Positions 11,930 to 23,920 of a stretch of DNA of 64,000 nt are shown here, in pieces (the stretch's first letter is position 1; each line of letters opens with the position of its first letter). Position numbers and translations under genes: made by a program. A model generated the notes under the pieces. It worked only from the letters and a program-made list of their open reading frames with translations, did not search any database and was not told where the DNA came from. Source of the DNA: Juglans regia (taxonomy: Eukaryota; Streptophyta; Magnoliopsida; Fagales; Juglandaceae); assembly GCF_001411555.2 (NCBI RefSeq), contig NC_049908.1:30387817-30451816 (forward strand). The letters run 5' to 3'.

Positions 11930-13030
11930 TCTTGTATGCCACGGTCCGTCACCAGCTTCCTCTTAACTTTTTTTTAGGGAATTTTTGTTTTATAAAATTT
12001 TTGGAATTTTTGTTTTATAAAATTTTTGAACTCAAACAAACTGATGAAAAACAAAAAAGATATAGAAGTTGAAACTGCGATGGCAATAAAGCACGAGGAA
12101 AAACAAAGAAATAAATTTGAGTACCTCTCCTTAGGACATTGATGGACTAGAGGCTGGAGTAAAGAGTTAATAGGATGAAGTTGGAAACCAAATTTGGCAA
12201 AGAGAAAGATGAAAAATAGGCGGCGGGGTTTTGATTCCACAACATCAATGTAGATACCAGACCAAAAACAGAGTTGGGAGTGGGATATTGCAGCAAAGAC
12301 GGATCAGTACTAAAATGAATCACGGAAGTAGAACAACAACCCAAGAACGCATCGAGAAAGCTTTTCACCAAAAACCAGAAAAAAGAAAAAGAAGAGAAGA
12401 GAAATGACAATTATCAATATGCCAAAAGGCAGGAACAGAGAAAGGATGATCAACCACTCTCGGTTACTCTTTCACAAATGCATCACTTTCTTCGTCAGCC
12501 TCTAGTCAAAGTCTTTTTTTTTTTAGCAGCTGCATAAGTAAAATGTATATTACGAACACAACCGATGAATCATCCAGATGCAACATCTAAAATATCATAT
12601 ATCGATCTGAAAGAATTTAATTAAACATAATAATGCGAAGTTGGACATATGAGTACTGAATCTTTATGGTGATTGGTGGGAAGAGTATTGAAGCACGTAC
12701 GTACGTACCTCTCTTTTGCTGCTCTGAAATATGAAGACTGCAAAACAATGACGCTCAATAATGGAATCGATTTTAAAACGCCAAGGGTCAGTGTTCGTAA
12801 GTCCAACTTTTGGAGCAGCGCATAGGGTAAAATGGCTATAGCAGCCAACGTGAACAATGAATCAAGGATAGAAACGAGCAGATCACGACCAACAAAAACT
12901 AAAGAGCCAATGGAGAGAAAAAAACCATCCACCAGTCGTTTGTTTTGGTTTTTTTTTTTTTTGGATGCAATTAACAACCACCCATCAAACCAAAAAGTCT
13001 TTGCCGACCATATAATTTTCAAAGACTAAT
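11930..13030 (-). promoter_or_regulatory. NLR1 5' leader and upstream flank
   Basis: This stretch lies immediately upstream of the NLR1 start. The part around 12130-12220 resembles the NLR2 upstream region near 43990-44060 (a shared block beginning attgatgga and including aaattaggcaaag-like words), which suggests a shared ancestral leader. The part at 12980-13120 resembles 50410-50530. I cannot place a transcription start. No convincing gene is seen here. Confidence 0.4.
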
Positions 13031-14223
13031 GACAGTTGCGATATATACAAAAAGCGTTAGATATTATAAAAGTATATTTACATATTAACGATTTTGCAAT
13101 TTATATTTTGTGAATTTATTTTTCTTCTAAAAGATATATTTATATTCTTAACGATTTTTCTATTCTTGAAACAAAATGGGAGGAGCTGTGCTACATCTCG
13201 AGGATGTGCACGAATTTTTCGAGAGTAATTTTTTTTAATTTATTTTTTATATATTTAAAAAAATTATAATATCATTAAAAATACTTCTTTAATCACTAAT
13301 ATGATAGGATCAATTGCAATTTTAATTTTGATTATTAAAAAAACATTTACTTATCACATGTTCAATGACTGAAATTCATGCATGCACTTAGTATTAATTT
13401 CCATGTAGATAGTTAATTAATATTTAATAAGAATCATGTATATATGAGAATATGCATTTATCATGAAATTAGTGGTAGAATTAACAATACTAATTATGTA
13501 AGCAACGTTTTTTTTTATACAAAAGGTTATATTATTAAATTTTTTTTAAGAAAAAGATAATGTGAAGATTAGTCTTTTTTTATCTAAAAGCTTATATTAT
13601 ATTATAGTTTTTTTAAAAAATATTTAAAAAAATATTTTTTATATATAAAATAATGAATTAATTTTTTAATTAAATACATCTAATAAAAAAAGTAATATTT
13701 ATTATATAAAATGCATACAATAATATAATTTGTTATATATTAAATTATTTGATATTTATACGTTACAATGTTTGAATGGTCAAATTAGATCTCGGACATC
13801 GGTAATGCATCGATCCCAGTGGTCAAAGTCGGTATTCGAAAAGCTTGAATGACAACAAAAGTGCCCAACAAAGAACGCCGGCAGCTCATTTTGACCATTG
13901 AAGATTGAGCGGTGCTGCCGGCTGCTCTTTTCACCGTTAGTTTAAAATTATTTTTTTATTTATATATTTTTTTATCATTTTAAAATATTTTAAAAAAATA
14001 TTAATAATTTAATAATCATTTTTTTAATTATTAAATAAAAATTAAAATAAAATTAAAATATATAAAATGTTAAAATGAGAAGATAAATAAAATAGCTAAA
14101 GTAACATTTTTTAAAATAATTAAAAAATTGTCAAGTGCAACGTGATCGAGGACCCAGCTACCTACCTTCTCTTTTCCAGTTTTCCTGATCCAGCTATCAC
14201 CCAGAAAGCACGTTACACGTACG

Positions 14224-14266
<43 letters not shown>

Positions 14267-14338
14267 TAGGAAAAAGCTTCGTAGTCCCTCCCGTCGTTAA
14301 CTTATATATTAGCGTTGGAAAAGTCCACTATGCCGGCC
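13031..14338. other. AT-rich spacer; partial copy of the DNA at 35 kb
   Basis: No gene is seen. The segment near 13365-13480 (catttagtattaatttcc, then gtagatagttaattaa) recurs near 35050-35160, so the two intergenic regions share ancestry. The rest is poly-A/T-rich with no recognisable coding. An AAT trinucleotide microsatellite lies at about 14225-14265. Confidence 0.5.
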
Positions 14339-14506
14339 AAATCATAACGTTCAGTTTGACCGTTCGTTTTTTTTATCCAACGATGAAAAAAGTAATTTTA
14401 AATATATTAACATATTTTAAACAAATCATAACGTTCAGTTTGACCGTTCGTTTTTTTTATCGAACGATGAAAAAAGTAATTTTAAATATATTAATATATT
14501 TTTTAA
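14339..14506. repeat. 84-bp direct tandem duplication
   Basis: Two copies, 14339-14422 and 14423-14506, begin aaatcataacgttcagtttg and differ at very few positions (for example atccaacg versus atcgaacg). Confidence 0.85.
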
Positions 14507-14579
14507 AATTTTTTAAATAATTTAAAAAATAAAAAAACAAATTTTACAACTAGCAGTCAAACCAAACAGTACTACTCAA

Positions 14580-15289
14580 TAGGGCTGTACAAAAACCGAT
14601 AGCACCGGCCGCCACCGACGCGAACCGACCGGCCGAGTCAGGAACCGGCCGGAACCGGTGAAGAACCGGTCGGCGTGCGGTGGAAATAGCTAGAAACCGA
14701 TGTTCAGCGGTTCGGTCTCGGTTTGAAGCTGGACCGGACCGCCGAACCGACCGATATAATAAAATCCTTTTTTTTTTTAATATACCCTTATCAAAACGGC
14801 GCCATTCCACTTAAGTATAAGTTGAACGGCGCCGTTTTAGTTAATAAGTACTGCAACTGATACTGGAAACGACGCCGTTTGGCATTAAACCAAACGTCGT
14901 CGTTTTATTAAGGACGTAAGAAAAAAATAATAAGTCTGAAACGACGCCGTTCCACTTAAACTTACGTGAAACGGCGTCGTTTCGTTAAGAGCTTTCTTCT
15001 TCCCCGATCTTCTTCTTCCCGAAAGTCTCTCCTCTGCAACCCTCTCTCCCTCTCTCTTCTGTAACTCTCTCTCTCTCCTATGCATCTCTCCATCTCTCAT
15101 TCTCTCTCATAATTATCTCACTAGAACTGCCAAAGAACCGACGCCGACCGAGAACCGGCAGAGAACTGCCTCGATCGGTGTCCTCCTCGCCATCGACCGG
15201 TTACGGTCGGCATCTCATCCACTTTCCAGACGTCGGTCGGCGTCGGTTTTGCCCAAAAACCGCGCCGACGACGTCGGTTTTCACCCCTA
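14580..15289 (+). mobile_element. hAT-type MITE, copy 1 (710 bp)
   Basis: The ends are TAGGGCTGTACAAAAACCG and CGGTTTTCACCCCTA, forming an imperfect terminal inverted repeat. The element is flanked by a perfect 8-bp target duplication ctactcaa (14572-14579 and 15290-15297), the length expected of hAT elements. It has no transposase. The interior is GC-rich compared with the surrounding AT-rich DNA and carries five AAACGACGCCGTTT-like palindromes plus a CT-rich tract (about 15000-15110). A related copy sits in reverse orientation at 30410-31038. Small reading frames inside it are not credible genes. Confidence 0.9.
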
Positions 15290-15297
15290 CTACTCAA

Positions 15298-15590
15298 GGG
15301 CTCATTAGTGTTGGCTTTAGCGCCAGTCCGTTTGAGATAAATTGATTTTAAGTTGAGATACTTCAATAATTTGAAAGTTTGATTTCGTCTGGTTACCAAA
15401 CATCTCTCAACTCATTTCGACTCATCATTACAATTTTTTCAAATTTTAATATAAAATATAATAAATAATTAAATTTTTTCAAATATCAAAATAATAATAA
15501 TATTAAAAAATAATACTTTAATAATATTTTATCATCTCAACTCCACTCAACTCAACTCACTTCAACATCCAAACACAACCTAAATATTTA
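15298..15590. mobile_element. Probable MITE of the GAGATGA/GTTTGGATG family
   Basis: The end words gtccgtttgagataaattg and catccaaacacaacc are roughly inverted. The interior shows the AT-rich signature (caatttttcaaattt, aaataataatattaaaaaataat) repeated at many sites in the window. It is non-coding. Confidence 0.5.
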
Positions 15591-15794
15591 AATATTACAT
15601 TTAATTTAAAATTAAATTAATATTTTAAATTAATATCAATGAATTAACTCTCAAATATTTAATATTTAAATTTAAAATTAAATTAAATATCTGAAATGAT
15701 ATCAGTTGATTAACTCCCAAACGGCCTCAATTAAGCTTTATATATTCCGCTTTAGTTCTTTATAACCTACGGATCGGATCCATTAGCTGTAAGA

Positions 15795-15975
15795 GTACGT
15801 TTAGATGTTAAACCGAGTGAATTGAATTAAATTGAGATGATAAAATATTATTAGAATATTATTATTTATTATTATTATTATTTAAAAATTTAAAAAAATT
15901 AAATTATTTATTATATTTTGTATTGAAACTTAAAAAAATTATAATAATGAATTGAGATGAATTTAGATTCCAAAC
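15795..15975. mobile_element. Probable MITE, same family
   Basis: It begins tacgtttagatgttaaacc and ends ttagattccaaacgaagc, an imperfect inverted pair around a gagatgataaaatattatt core. No coding capacity. Confidence 0.5.
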
Positions 15976-16682
15976 GAAGCTAGCTCTGAGAAACAAACCA
16001 CTTCTGAAAGAAAATATAATAATCATTCATTTTATTAGCCTCCGATTGAATATAAAAATATTCTCATTTATTTTTTAATATTTTATTTTTAAATATCACT
16101 CAATTAATCTGTTAGGCATATATATTATATTATATTATATGCAGATAGATCGTGTACTGCGCAATTGAGATCAACTTATAAATCAAATTCGCAAATAAAC
16201 ATAAGCTATTTATCAATTTCTGATAATTTATGAAGCATTTTCTTTGCTCGGATGGATGTAGCAAAAAAATAAACCGATCAATTTCATTTATTTTCTTTAA
16301 ATGACCTTCTGTTTTTGTTTTTTCTTTTCCTATATATAATAAATTTAGGGTTTTTTTTCACGCTATATAATATATGTTTTAATTGTTCCTTTCTTAAAAC
16401 CGATCAATAGATATAATATATCATACATATATTTTTGAAAATAAGACAGTACTACTTCAATTCATGGAGATTAATTACCATGCAACCACCTCGATCATCA
16501 ATTGTGTCGTTTAGTCACCTAATTGTATAACTTTCTAATCTTTATTTGCTAAAGTTCATTAATATACCACTGAATTCAATTTTATGCGCGAGGCTGCCTC
16601 ACTATTCAGAAGTAATTAGTCCTTTAGCTCTGGTTTCTAGTAAGAACGTGAATGGAGAAAGTAATATTTTAGAAGCCGAAAT

Positions 16683-17035
16683 TTAGGTTTGTTTGGTTAC
16701 ACAGATGATATGGAATAAAAATTGAATAAAATATTATTATAATTTTATTTTTATTTTGAGATTTAAAATTTCTGAATTATTTGTTATATTTTGTTTAGAA
16801 TTCATGAGACATTTTTAATAATTAGATGAGATGAGATAGTTTGTTTTCCTAGATAAGATAAGATAAAAATTGAAAGTTGAATAAAATATTATTAGAATAT
16901 ATTCTTTTAATATTATTTTTATTTTGAGATTTGAAAAAATTAAATTATTTATTTTATTTTGTGTGAAAATTTAGAAAAGTTGTAATAATTAGATGAAATG
17001 AGATAATAATGATTATCAAAACAAATGAGGGAGAA
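16683..17035. mobile_element. Probable MITE, two related cores
   Basis: It starts ggtttgtttggttacacag. The interior contains two copies of the AT-rich core (ttattttgagattt, then aaattatttattttattttg). The right end lies near 17030. Boundaries are approximate. 15980-16680, to its left, is AT-rich spacer in which I see no gene. Confidence 0.4.
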
Positions 17036-17059
17036 ATAATCACGTGAAGTTGTGTATAG

Positions 17060-17290
17060 CATAAGCTTCTGGCTTTAAGGAGAGCAGCAATGCATTGGTG
17101 GAGTTGGAGGGTGATTCATAGCTTGTAATGAAGGCTTTGAGCATTGGTGAATAAGTGAGGGCAGATTATATATACCAGAAGAATTCTTAATGTTGTAATG
17201 GATTGGAGTGTTAGGCTTGTGTATAGAGAAGCAAACAACGTAGCATATAAACTTGCAAAATTAGCTTCTTCTTCTTTTATTTTTTTATTT
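17060..17290 (+). pseudogene. Retroelement RNase H domain relic
   Basis: Broken frames read like the C-terminal RNase H domain of plant LINEs: ALRRAA-like, a degenerate ELEGDS-like stretch (gagttggagggtgattc), then YREANNVA-like residues from tgtatagagaagcaaacaacg. Several stops and shifts break it up. A shorter copy of the first half lies at 62350-62430. It is dead and does nothing by itself. Confidence 0.5.
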
Positions 17291-18077
17291 TCAAGAGGAG
17301 AGGGTGTGGATAGAAGAAGCCCCTCAATAGATTACAAATACTGTTCTTAGTGAGAAATAATTTACTGATTGAACACTTATATATACAATAAAGGAAACAC
17401 ATTTGATTTAAAAATAAAAGATATAATCACGAAATTTAGTATTTACACAGGACTTTTTGAATATAGCTAAATCAATATTCAATAGTGAAGAAAAAACATT
17501 ACATACATACATTAATCTTAGCATAATTACAAAGTTATTTTTAATGTAATGAAATCATATTCATAAGAAAAATCAGTTTGAAAATTCCTAAAACAAAAAT
17601 ATAGGAGAAAAAGTTAGGAAAGGTACAATTACTCTCTATATGTGTTTATTCTTTCCAAAACGTTCTTATACTTAATCATATAAATAATATGATAAATTTT
17701 AAATGATTTATAAAGTAAATATTTAAATTGTTTATTTTATTTTATTTAAAAATTTAAAATAATTATAATGATGAAATAAGATGTGTTGTGAAAATAAACG
17801 AAACCTTAATTTCTTTTATCACTTAAACCAACGCACAGAGAAGAAAGAACCGAAATCCTCTTTATTTTTGGGAATATTAAAAATGACTAAGAACATCTAT
17901 GAAAACTTATCAGATTATAATCAAACAAGAAACATTCACAACATACATACAACATAGCCAGTTCGGATGCGGAGCAGGTAAAATCTTCATTAAACGCTCT
18001 AACTCATGACCAAGCTAGCATAAAGACGTGCAGAAGTGAGAACTGAGAAGCATTTACAAAGTAGATGTTACACATAC

Positions 18078-18191
18078 CGAGTTATCAGCTGATACACTAA
18101 CGGAAATGGGTAAAGTCGGGTGCCAATCAACAGCTAATGTTATAGCTTCACTGTGTGGAAGAGTTCTCAACCCACTTCTTTGAACACCAAC
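18078..18191 (-). pseudogene. WD40-like exon relic (38 codons)
   Basis: A 114-base open stretch lies between a TTGGCTCAG acceptor (18193/18192) and a GTATGT donor (18077/18076). It reads VGVQRSGLRTLPHSEAITLA, then VDWHPTLP and SVSADNS, which resembles one WD40 blade with its DWHP...SADNS pattern. A second possible 50-base exon (18503-18552) follows a CT-rich leader-like tract on the same strand, but its frame contains a stop in one reading. No further exons are seen, so this is probably a gene fragment moved by a transposon. The parent protein is not identified. Confidence 0.4.
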
Positions 18192-18554
18192 CTGAGCCAA
18201 AAAATAGAAACAAAATGATCAATACAGCTTCCATCTACTTTTGTCTTTCCCAATAATCACACGTAGTACTGATCCTGCCAACCCAAAAAAAGTTTATAAT
18301 AGATGATCTAAAACGGCCAGTACAAACCCAACAATGTTGTCAACCGAAGAACCAAAAAATCACATGCAACATAAACAAAAAATAAAAATACCAACATAAC
18401 TCATAAAATCCCAAAAACAAAAAACTACCACACAAACCCTACCTAGCATCTCATAAAATCAACCCACCTAATCAGATAAAATCACAGAGTGTTGTCCCTT
18501 ACCTTCAACCAGTGATGTTCGGTGCTTGTAGGAAAAGATCCCACGATCCAATCT

Positions 18555-18735
18555 AAAATAGAGAGCGAACGAGAGAGACTGAGTCAGAGAGAGAGCGCGC
18601 AAGAGAGAGTGAGTTCTAAGAGTCAGTTGAGAGTGTCGAGAGAGTGAGACGGAGAGAGAGAGCGACGAGAGAGAGACAAGTCTGAGAGTTCTAAAGAGTA
18701 TGGAGAGGTTCGAGTGAGAGATAAGAGGCAGCCAC
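18555..18735. repeat. GA-rich purine tract (CT-rich on minus strand)
   Basis: This is a long irregular run of gagagagag-type sequence. On the minus strand it reads as a CT-rich tract just upstream of the WD40-like relic, as plant 5' leaders often do. Frames called across it are low-complexity and not genes. Confidence 0.5.
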
Positions 18736-18755
18736 AAATTGTTGGATGATATATA

Positions 18756-18977
18756 GAGAAATTCTGGGCATCAGTCCTGCGTAGTATTTTTTTAAAAAAA
18801 ATGCTGGGCAACACTCAGAAGCCGCAGCACACTCTTAAGAAATTTTTTATTTTTTTTTCAATCCAGCACGTGCTGAGGCTTCTACCAACAATAGAGTGTG
18901 AAAAAGATTTTTTTTTTTTTTTTCACTCAGCTGCAGTAGAGTGTGCTGCGACTGCAGGCTTCAACAAAGAATTTTTC
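18756..18977. mobile_element. Mutator-type MITE (222 bp)
   Basis: The ends GAGAAATTCT and AGAATTTTTC form an imperfect inverted repeat. The element is flanked by a perfect 9-bp duplication tgatatata (18747-18755 and 18978-18986), as Mutator-like elements make. A longer internal inverted pair involves agaagccgcagcacactc and gagtgtgctgcg. Confidence 0.8.
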
Positions 18978-18986
18978 TGATATATA

Positions 18987-21560
18987 ATACATTTAGAGAA
19001 AACGACGTTATTTTTGGTATAACAATCAGGTATCGGTTAAATATCAGATAATATATGGAATGGTTCGGTTATAATATGTGGAATGGTTATAATACGTTTT
19101 CGTTTTAAAGCCAATACAGGTCGGGTTGAAAAATAGAGAAGGTCGGGTGAGCGATATTAAATATAGTATTAAAATATACAAATCTTTAACAAATATTTGT
19201 GCTTTTAATTCCTCGAAGGGAATAAATGATTAGGATAAAACTGTGGTATTAAAATTGGTCGGTGGTGCACGTTATGAAAGTCGATCAAATTAATAAAGAT
19301 ATATATGCACAAAAAATAAAAAGTGATTTGAATTTATAGATGGGTTGATATAATTTACGAATAATAAAATAAAAAAAGTTAAATTTTGATAGAAAATATC
19401 GGAGGAAAAAAACACTTTCGAACAGACAGTGAAAAAAGCGGACTGAAAAACTGAGTGAGCAAATGACAAAAATGGAAATAATATTTGTAGTCATGAGTGT
19501 ATAAGTGTCGTGCAGTTATTTTAAAAAAAAAAATTCTATTTAAAGTCCTTAAGCGAGAGAAAACATAATTTTAAAAGGGATAATTTTATAATTTTAAAAA
19601 ATTTTAAAGTTAAAATAACCTAGACTTACATTCCAATCTCCATTTTAAAACTGTACCTAACCTTGCTCCCCAGAGCAGTGCGTTCATTTTTGCACATGGA
19701 ATAATAATGGGATCACGACCAATATGGTAGGCCGTACGTCTGCACATATATTTATTCATAACTCATTATAGAGTTTAATGAAATTAAAAACTTTTTAAAT
19801 CTTTCTTTTTTTCGCAATTCAGAAAAAAAATATTAAAATAAATTTATGTCTACATTAATCATAGTAGAAAGTACATCATTTTTATATAGATTTTATGTGT
19901 ATGTAGAACACATATTTAAAGTTGTTTTTAATTTTTTTTTTTTAAACAAACATAAATATTTTTTAAATCAATTTCCATCCTTTTCTTTTTAACAAAGTCA
20001 GGTATAAAAATATTTGTACACGCATTATTAATTAACACATACCGGCACATAACCTTAGCTAATTGAATTCAATTATTCTAAGAATAGAGCAAAACAAGCT
20101 TATAGGTCGTTAAAGTTATAAAAAGCCCAAACAATTGCCTTATTTAATGATCAACCAGCCATGAATATCATTCCAAAGGAGGTGTTTTGAGAAGAAATGA
20201 TTTTATTTCTTTTGATAGGGACGTGAGCACTGAGGCAATGCAAAGGCTTGTATTTAACCATGAATACATCGTAAAAATGATAAAAATAATTTGTACAAAC
20301 TTTAAATATATAAATTTTATATAAGTTATTATAAAAAAAAATAGAATTCACTTTTAAAAAGTATAAAAAATTTATTTTTTATTAATAAGATTTATTATTT
20401 TATAAAAAATTTATATAAAATTTATCTATTTAAAATTTGTATCTACTATTATTTTAAAAATAAGGTAAAAGAAAACAATAAGATCTTTGATTTACATCTC
20501 CTCATAAATGTGGTTGACAGCTTATGCATTCCTTATCTGTTGGGTCACTATCTTGATTTGACTTGACAGCATTGTTAGAGTCTCAAGGAAGGATTGAATT
20601 TAAAATTCATCTTAATTCATTTCATCTTATTATTATAATTTTTTTAAATTTTTACATAAAATATATTATGTTTAGATTTTTCAAAATCATTGTGAGAGTT
20701 ACATATTCTTTCTTAGTTCTTTCTGTCCTTTGCCTAATTTGCTTTAAAACATCATTCTAGAGACCTAATCGATTCAATCCATCAATATTTCAAAGATAAG
20801 GATGGACAAGCTTGGAAACTGTGAGAGTTAATGTAGAGACAAGGATAGACAAGATTTTAGGCAATAACATTGGATACTCTCACAGTTTTACCTCAATTGG
20901 AGAGACGATGAGGGATATTGAGGAGAGGTTTGGTTTATAGATGAGTTGAGATAATTTATGAATAGTAAAATAAAAATTAAATTATTTATTATATTTAGTA
21001 TAAAAATTTGAAAAAGTTATTTTAGAATTTAAAAATTCTAAATTAATATAGTCTCACAATGATTTTGAAAAATACTAAGAAAGAATATGTAACTCTCACA
21101 ATGATTTTGAAAAATCTAAACATAATATAGTCTTGTTTATTAAATTAAGTTTTAAATTATTTTAATAAAATATTGTTGATTATTTGTGAATAAAATATAA
21201 ATTTGATGGGTAAATAGTGACTATTTAACTTTAAAAATTCTTTTAAAATTACTGTCGTTCAAAATCTAAATTAATAAATTTTTACTAGTCTAATATAAAT
21301 CATTTATATAAAATTTAATTAATATCTAACAAGTACAATGCGAATACTCAAGCATTCCATTTTGAAAGTTGAACGGAAATTTCAAGTACTATCCAAAATC
21401 CAAATTGGGATATTTGTACATGGATCACGACCAACATAAATGAAAAAGTAATCCGATAAATTAAAGTAATTTTATATTTGTTAAATTTATTTTATAATAA
21501 AAATAATTTTATAAATTAATATAATTTTTATTTTTATAAATTTTTTTTATAATTAAAATA
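18987..21560. other. AT-rich spacer with MITE fragments
   Basis: No gene is seen. Fragments of the gagatgaga-type MITE core appear near 20585-20680 and 20930-21110. A short block gattttgaaaaat..aaagaatatgtaactctcac near 21060-21110 is the reverse complement of 20675-20715, giving a local inverted repeat. The remaining sequence is poly-A/T-rich. Confidence 0.45.
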
Positions 21561-21724
21561 TTTCCCCTATTGATAATTCAAGAACTCAGAAACTCTTACG
21601 AGAATTTAATTATTTGAAAACTAAGAATTACGGAGGAGGCCAATGAAAAGAGGTACATCATGAGGACACGGCCCCAACCATACTGCATGTGCATGATTCC
21701 GCCATGAGTGAAAAGTAAAATCAT

Positions 21725-22075
21725 AGATGACAATAGTGCTGTCAGATAAAAAGGATGGATCGATATATAATATCGAAAGAAAAAGCAGTCGAATCTCTTT
21801 ATCTTCATCTGCCTAATGCATGTGCATAGCTATCAAAAAGTAAGACACGTTGAAAAAGAAGCATTAACTATGACAGATGGTCATAAATGATATTAATGAC
21901 CCACCAAACAAACTGAAAAACTGCGTTTTCATTTATTTTTCACTGTCACACTCCGTACGTGGTTGGGTATTCATCGGTGGGCAGTCTCCTTTGACAGATT
22001 ATCTAAAACATGCGTTTCTATGGAAAAAATTAAAAAAATATATATTTATAATTATAAATTATGTAATTATCTTAT
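21725..22075 (+). repeat. Inverted-repeat arm IR1
   Basis: This unique-looking 350-bp block (gtcagataaaaaggatgg ... ctgcgttttcatttattttt ... gacagattatctaaaacatg) recurs in reverse at 22911-23115 (IR2) and 23650-23920 plus 28138-28240 (IR3). It recurs in the same direction near 63290-63720. The arms are similar enough to align by eye over their whole length. Confidence 0.8.
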
Positions 22076-22910
22076 AATCATTTTAAAAAAATTAAATAAA
22101 ATATAAGATATACATAAAAAAAAATTAATTTAAATTTAATGTTTTGATTTAAATTTGAATTTCAAAATTAATTCACAATTACACATGTGAATTATATAAC
22201 TATTGTGTAATCGTAATGTTTATATACTTTACAATTATATATAGAATTATTTTTTTAAAATAGTGTTAACCTAAATTGAAATTAAAAAAAAACAATTAAT
22301 GGGTTAAAATATATCTTTTAAATACTTATAACTTTAAATTTTAAAAAATATGATCATTTCTTTAAAAAATTAAATAATAGTTATTTTTATTTTAAAAAGA
22401 AATTTTTAATTGTTTTAAATAAATATAACATTTTTAAAAGTATTTTGACCATATAGTTATGAAATAATAAATAATTTTTATAATTTATACCTTAAGTTAT
22501 ATTATTAAATAATTATTTATTGTTTTGTAATTATATGATCAAAATACTTTTAAACATGTTATATTTGTTAAAAAAAGTAAAAATTATTTTGTAAAATAGA
22601 AATAAAAATTATATAATTTTTTAAAGATTATGATCATATTTTTAAAAATCTAAAATTATAATTATCTAAAACTTATATCAATATTTTAAAAAATTAATAG
22701 TTTTTTTTTAAAATTTCAATTACGTTCAATACTATTATAGTTTTATGAAAATTTTTATAAAATATAATAAATAATTTAATTTTTATAAAATTTAAAATAA
22801 ATTAATATTATAATAATATTTTATTAAAGTTGGATCAAAATAATGAACGGAATGAAAGGTAATTTTTGCAAAATGTGGACAATTGATCAAATAAGAAAGA
22901 AGAATGATTA

Positions 22911-23115
22911 TTTAGCTAATCTGTCAAAGGAGACTGACTGCCCACGGATGGATACCCACCCTCGTACGGACTGTGACAGTAAAAAATAAATGAAAACGCA
23001 GTTTTTCAGTTTGGTCGTTCATTAATATCATTTATGACCATCTGTCAATGCTTCTTTTTCATGTTTTGATTTTTTGTCTTTTTCACTGTCTTACTTTTTG
23101 ATAGCCATGCACATG
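22911..23115 (-). repeat. Inverted-repeat arm IR2
   Basis: This is the reverse-orientation copy of IR1 from ttagctaatctgtcaaagg to gatagccatgcacatg. It is about 840 bp from IR1, so transcription through both could form a hairpin. The 22076-22910 loop is AT-rich and holds no recognisable gene. Confidence 0.8.
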
Positions 23116-23215
23116 AAAATGCTGGACCTCCCGCTGGCTCCCGCTGGCTTCAGAGTATTTTTATGTGTTTTTTTCAAATTATTTTTTATATAAATTTTTT
23201 TAATAATTTTAAATA

Positions 23216-23649
23216 TTTTATCTATAAATACACATTTTTATTGCATTCACATTCTCAAAAATCGAAGTCTCATCTCTAACTCTCTTCATTAAATGGCTCG
23301 TTCTTTCTTTCGCAAATTACTTATATACTTGTCATCTGATGATGAGCTAGATGCTGTTATTAATGCCGAGGCTGATGGAGAGTCATCGAGACATCATGAC
23401 AATCGCCAACGTCGTAAGTTTATTCGGCGTGATCATATTCAAGGGCATGAGTGCCTTTTTCGTGACTATTTCTCAGAAAATCCAGTATATCCCTCCAATC
23501 TATTTCGAAGGAGATTTCGGATGAGTCGTCCCTTATTTCTCCGTATCCTAAATGAGGTAGAGGTTTACGAGCCGTACTTCGTCCAGAGAAGAGATAATGC
23601 CGGAAGACTTAGTTTATCTTCTATGCAAAAGATAACCGCAGCATTTAGA
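23216..23649 (+). pseudogene. Harbinger transposase N-terminal fragment
   Basis: From the ATG at 23293 this reads MARSFFRKLLIYLSSDDELD, then RDYFSENPVY, FRRRFRM, PLFLRIL and FVQRRDNAGRLSLSSMQKITAA. That is the N-terminal part of PIF/Harbinger transposases (HARBI1/ALP1-like). It differs from the copy inside the Harbinger element (26745-27491) at about five residues over about 118. The homology includes roughly 75 bp of 5' leader and stops abruptly at 23649, where IR3 begins. The DDE catalytic part is absent and no terminal repeats flank it, so it cannot act as a transposase. Confidence 0.85.
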
Positions 23650-23920
23650 AATGATTACACGTTATCTAATTTATAATTATAAACATATTTTTTTAAAATG
23701 TTTTTCCATAGAAACACATGTTTTAGCTAATCTGTCGAAGGAGACTGTCCACCGATGGATACCCAACCACGTACGGACTGTGACAGTGAAAAATAAATGA
23801 AAACGCAGTTTTTCAGTTTGTTTGGTGGGTCATTAATATCATTTATGACATTCTGTCATAGTTTAATGCTTCTTTTTCAACTTTTGTTTTTTGTCTTTTT
23901 CAACTTGTGTTACTTTTTTA
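23650..23920 (-). repeat. Inverted-repeat arm IR3 (inner part)
   Basis: This is the reverse copy of IR1, reaching further inward than IR2 (it includes aatttataattataaa). It abuts the captured transposase fragment. The outer part of this arm resumes at 28138-28240 (gatagcgatgcacatgcatg ... atcgatccatcctttttaa), so the DNA between is insertion. Confidence 0.8.

Noticed and set aside
12621..13029. 133-residue minus-strand frame upstream of NLR1
   Set aside because: It lies in low-complexity DNA with no motif or splice context. The homologous stretch near 50.4 kb does not keep the frame.
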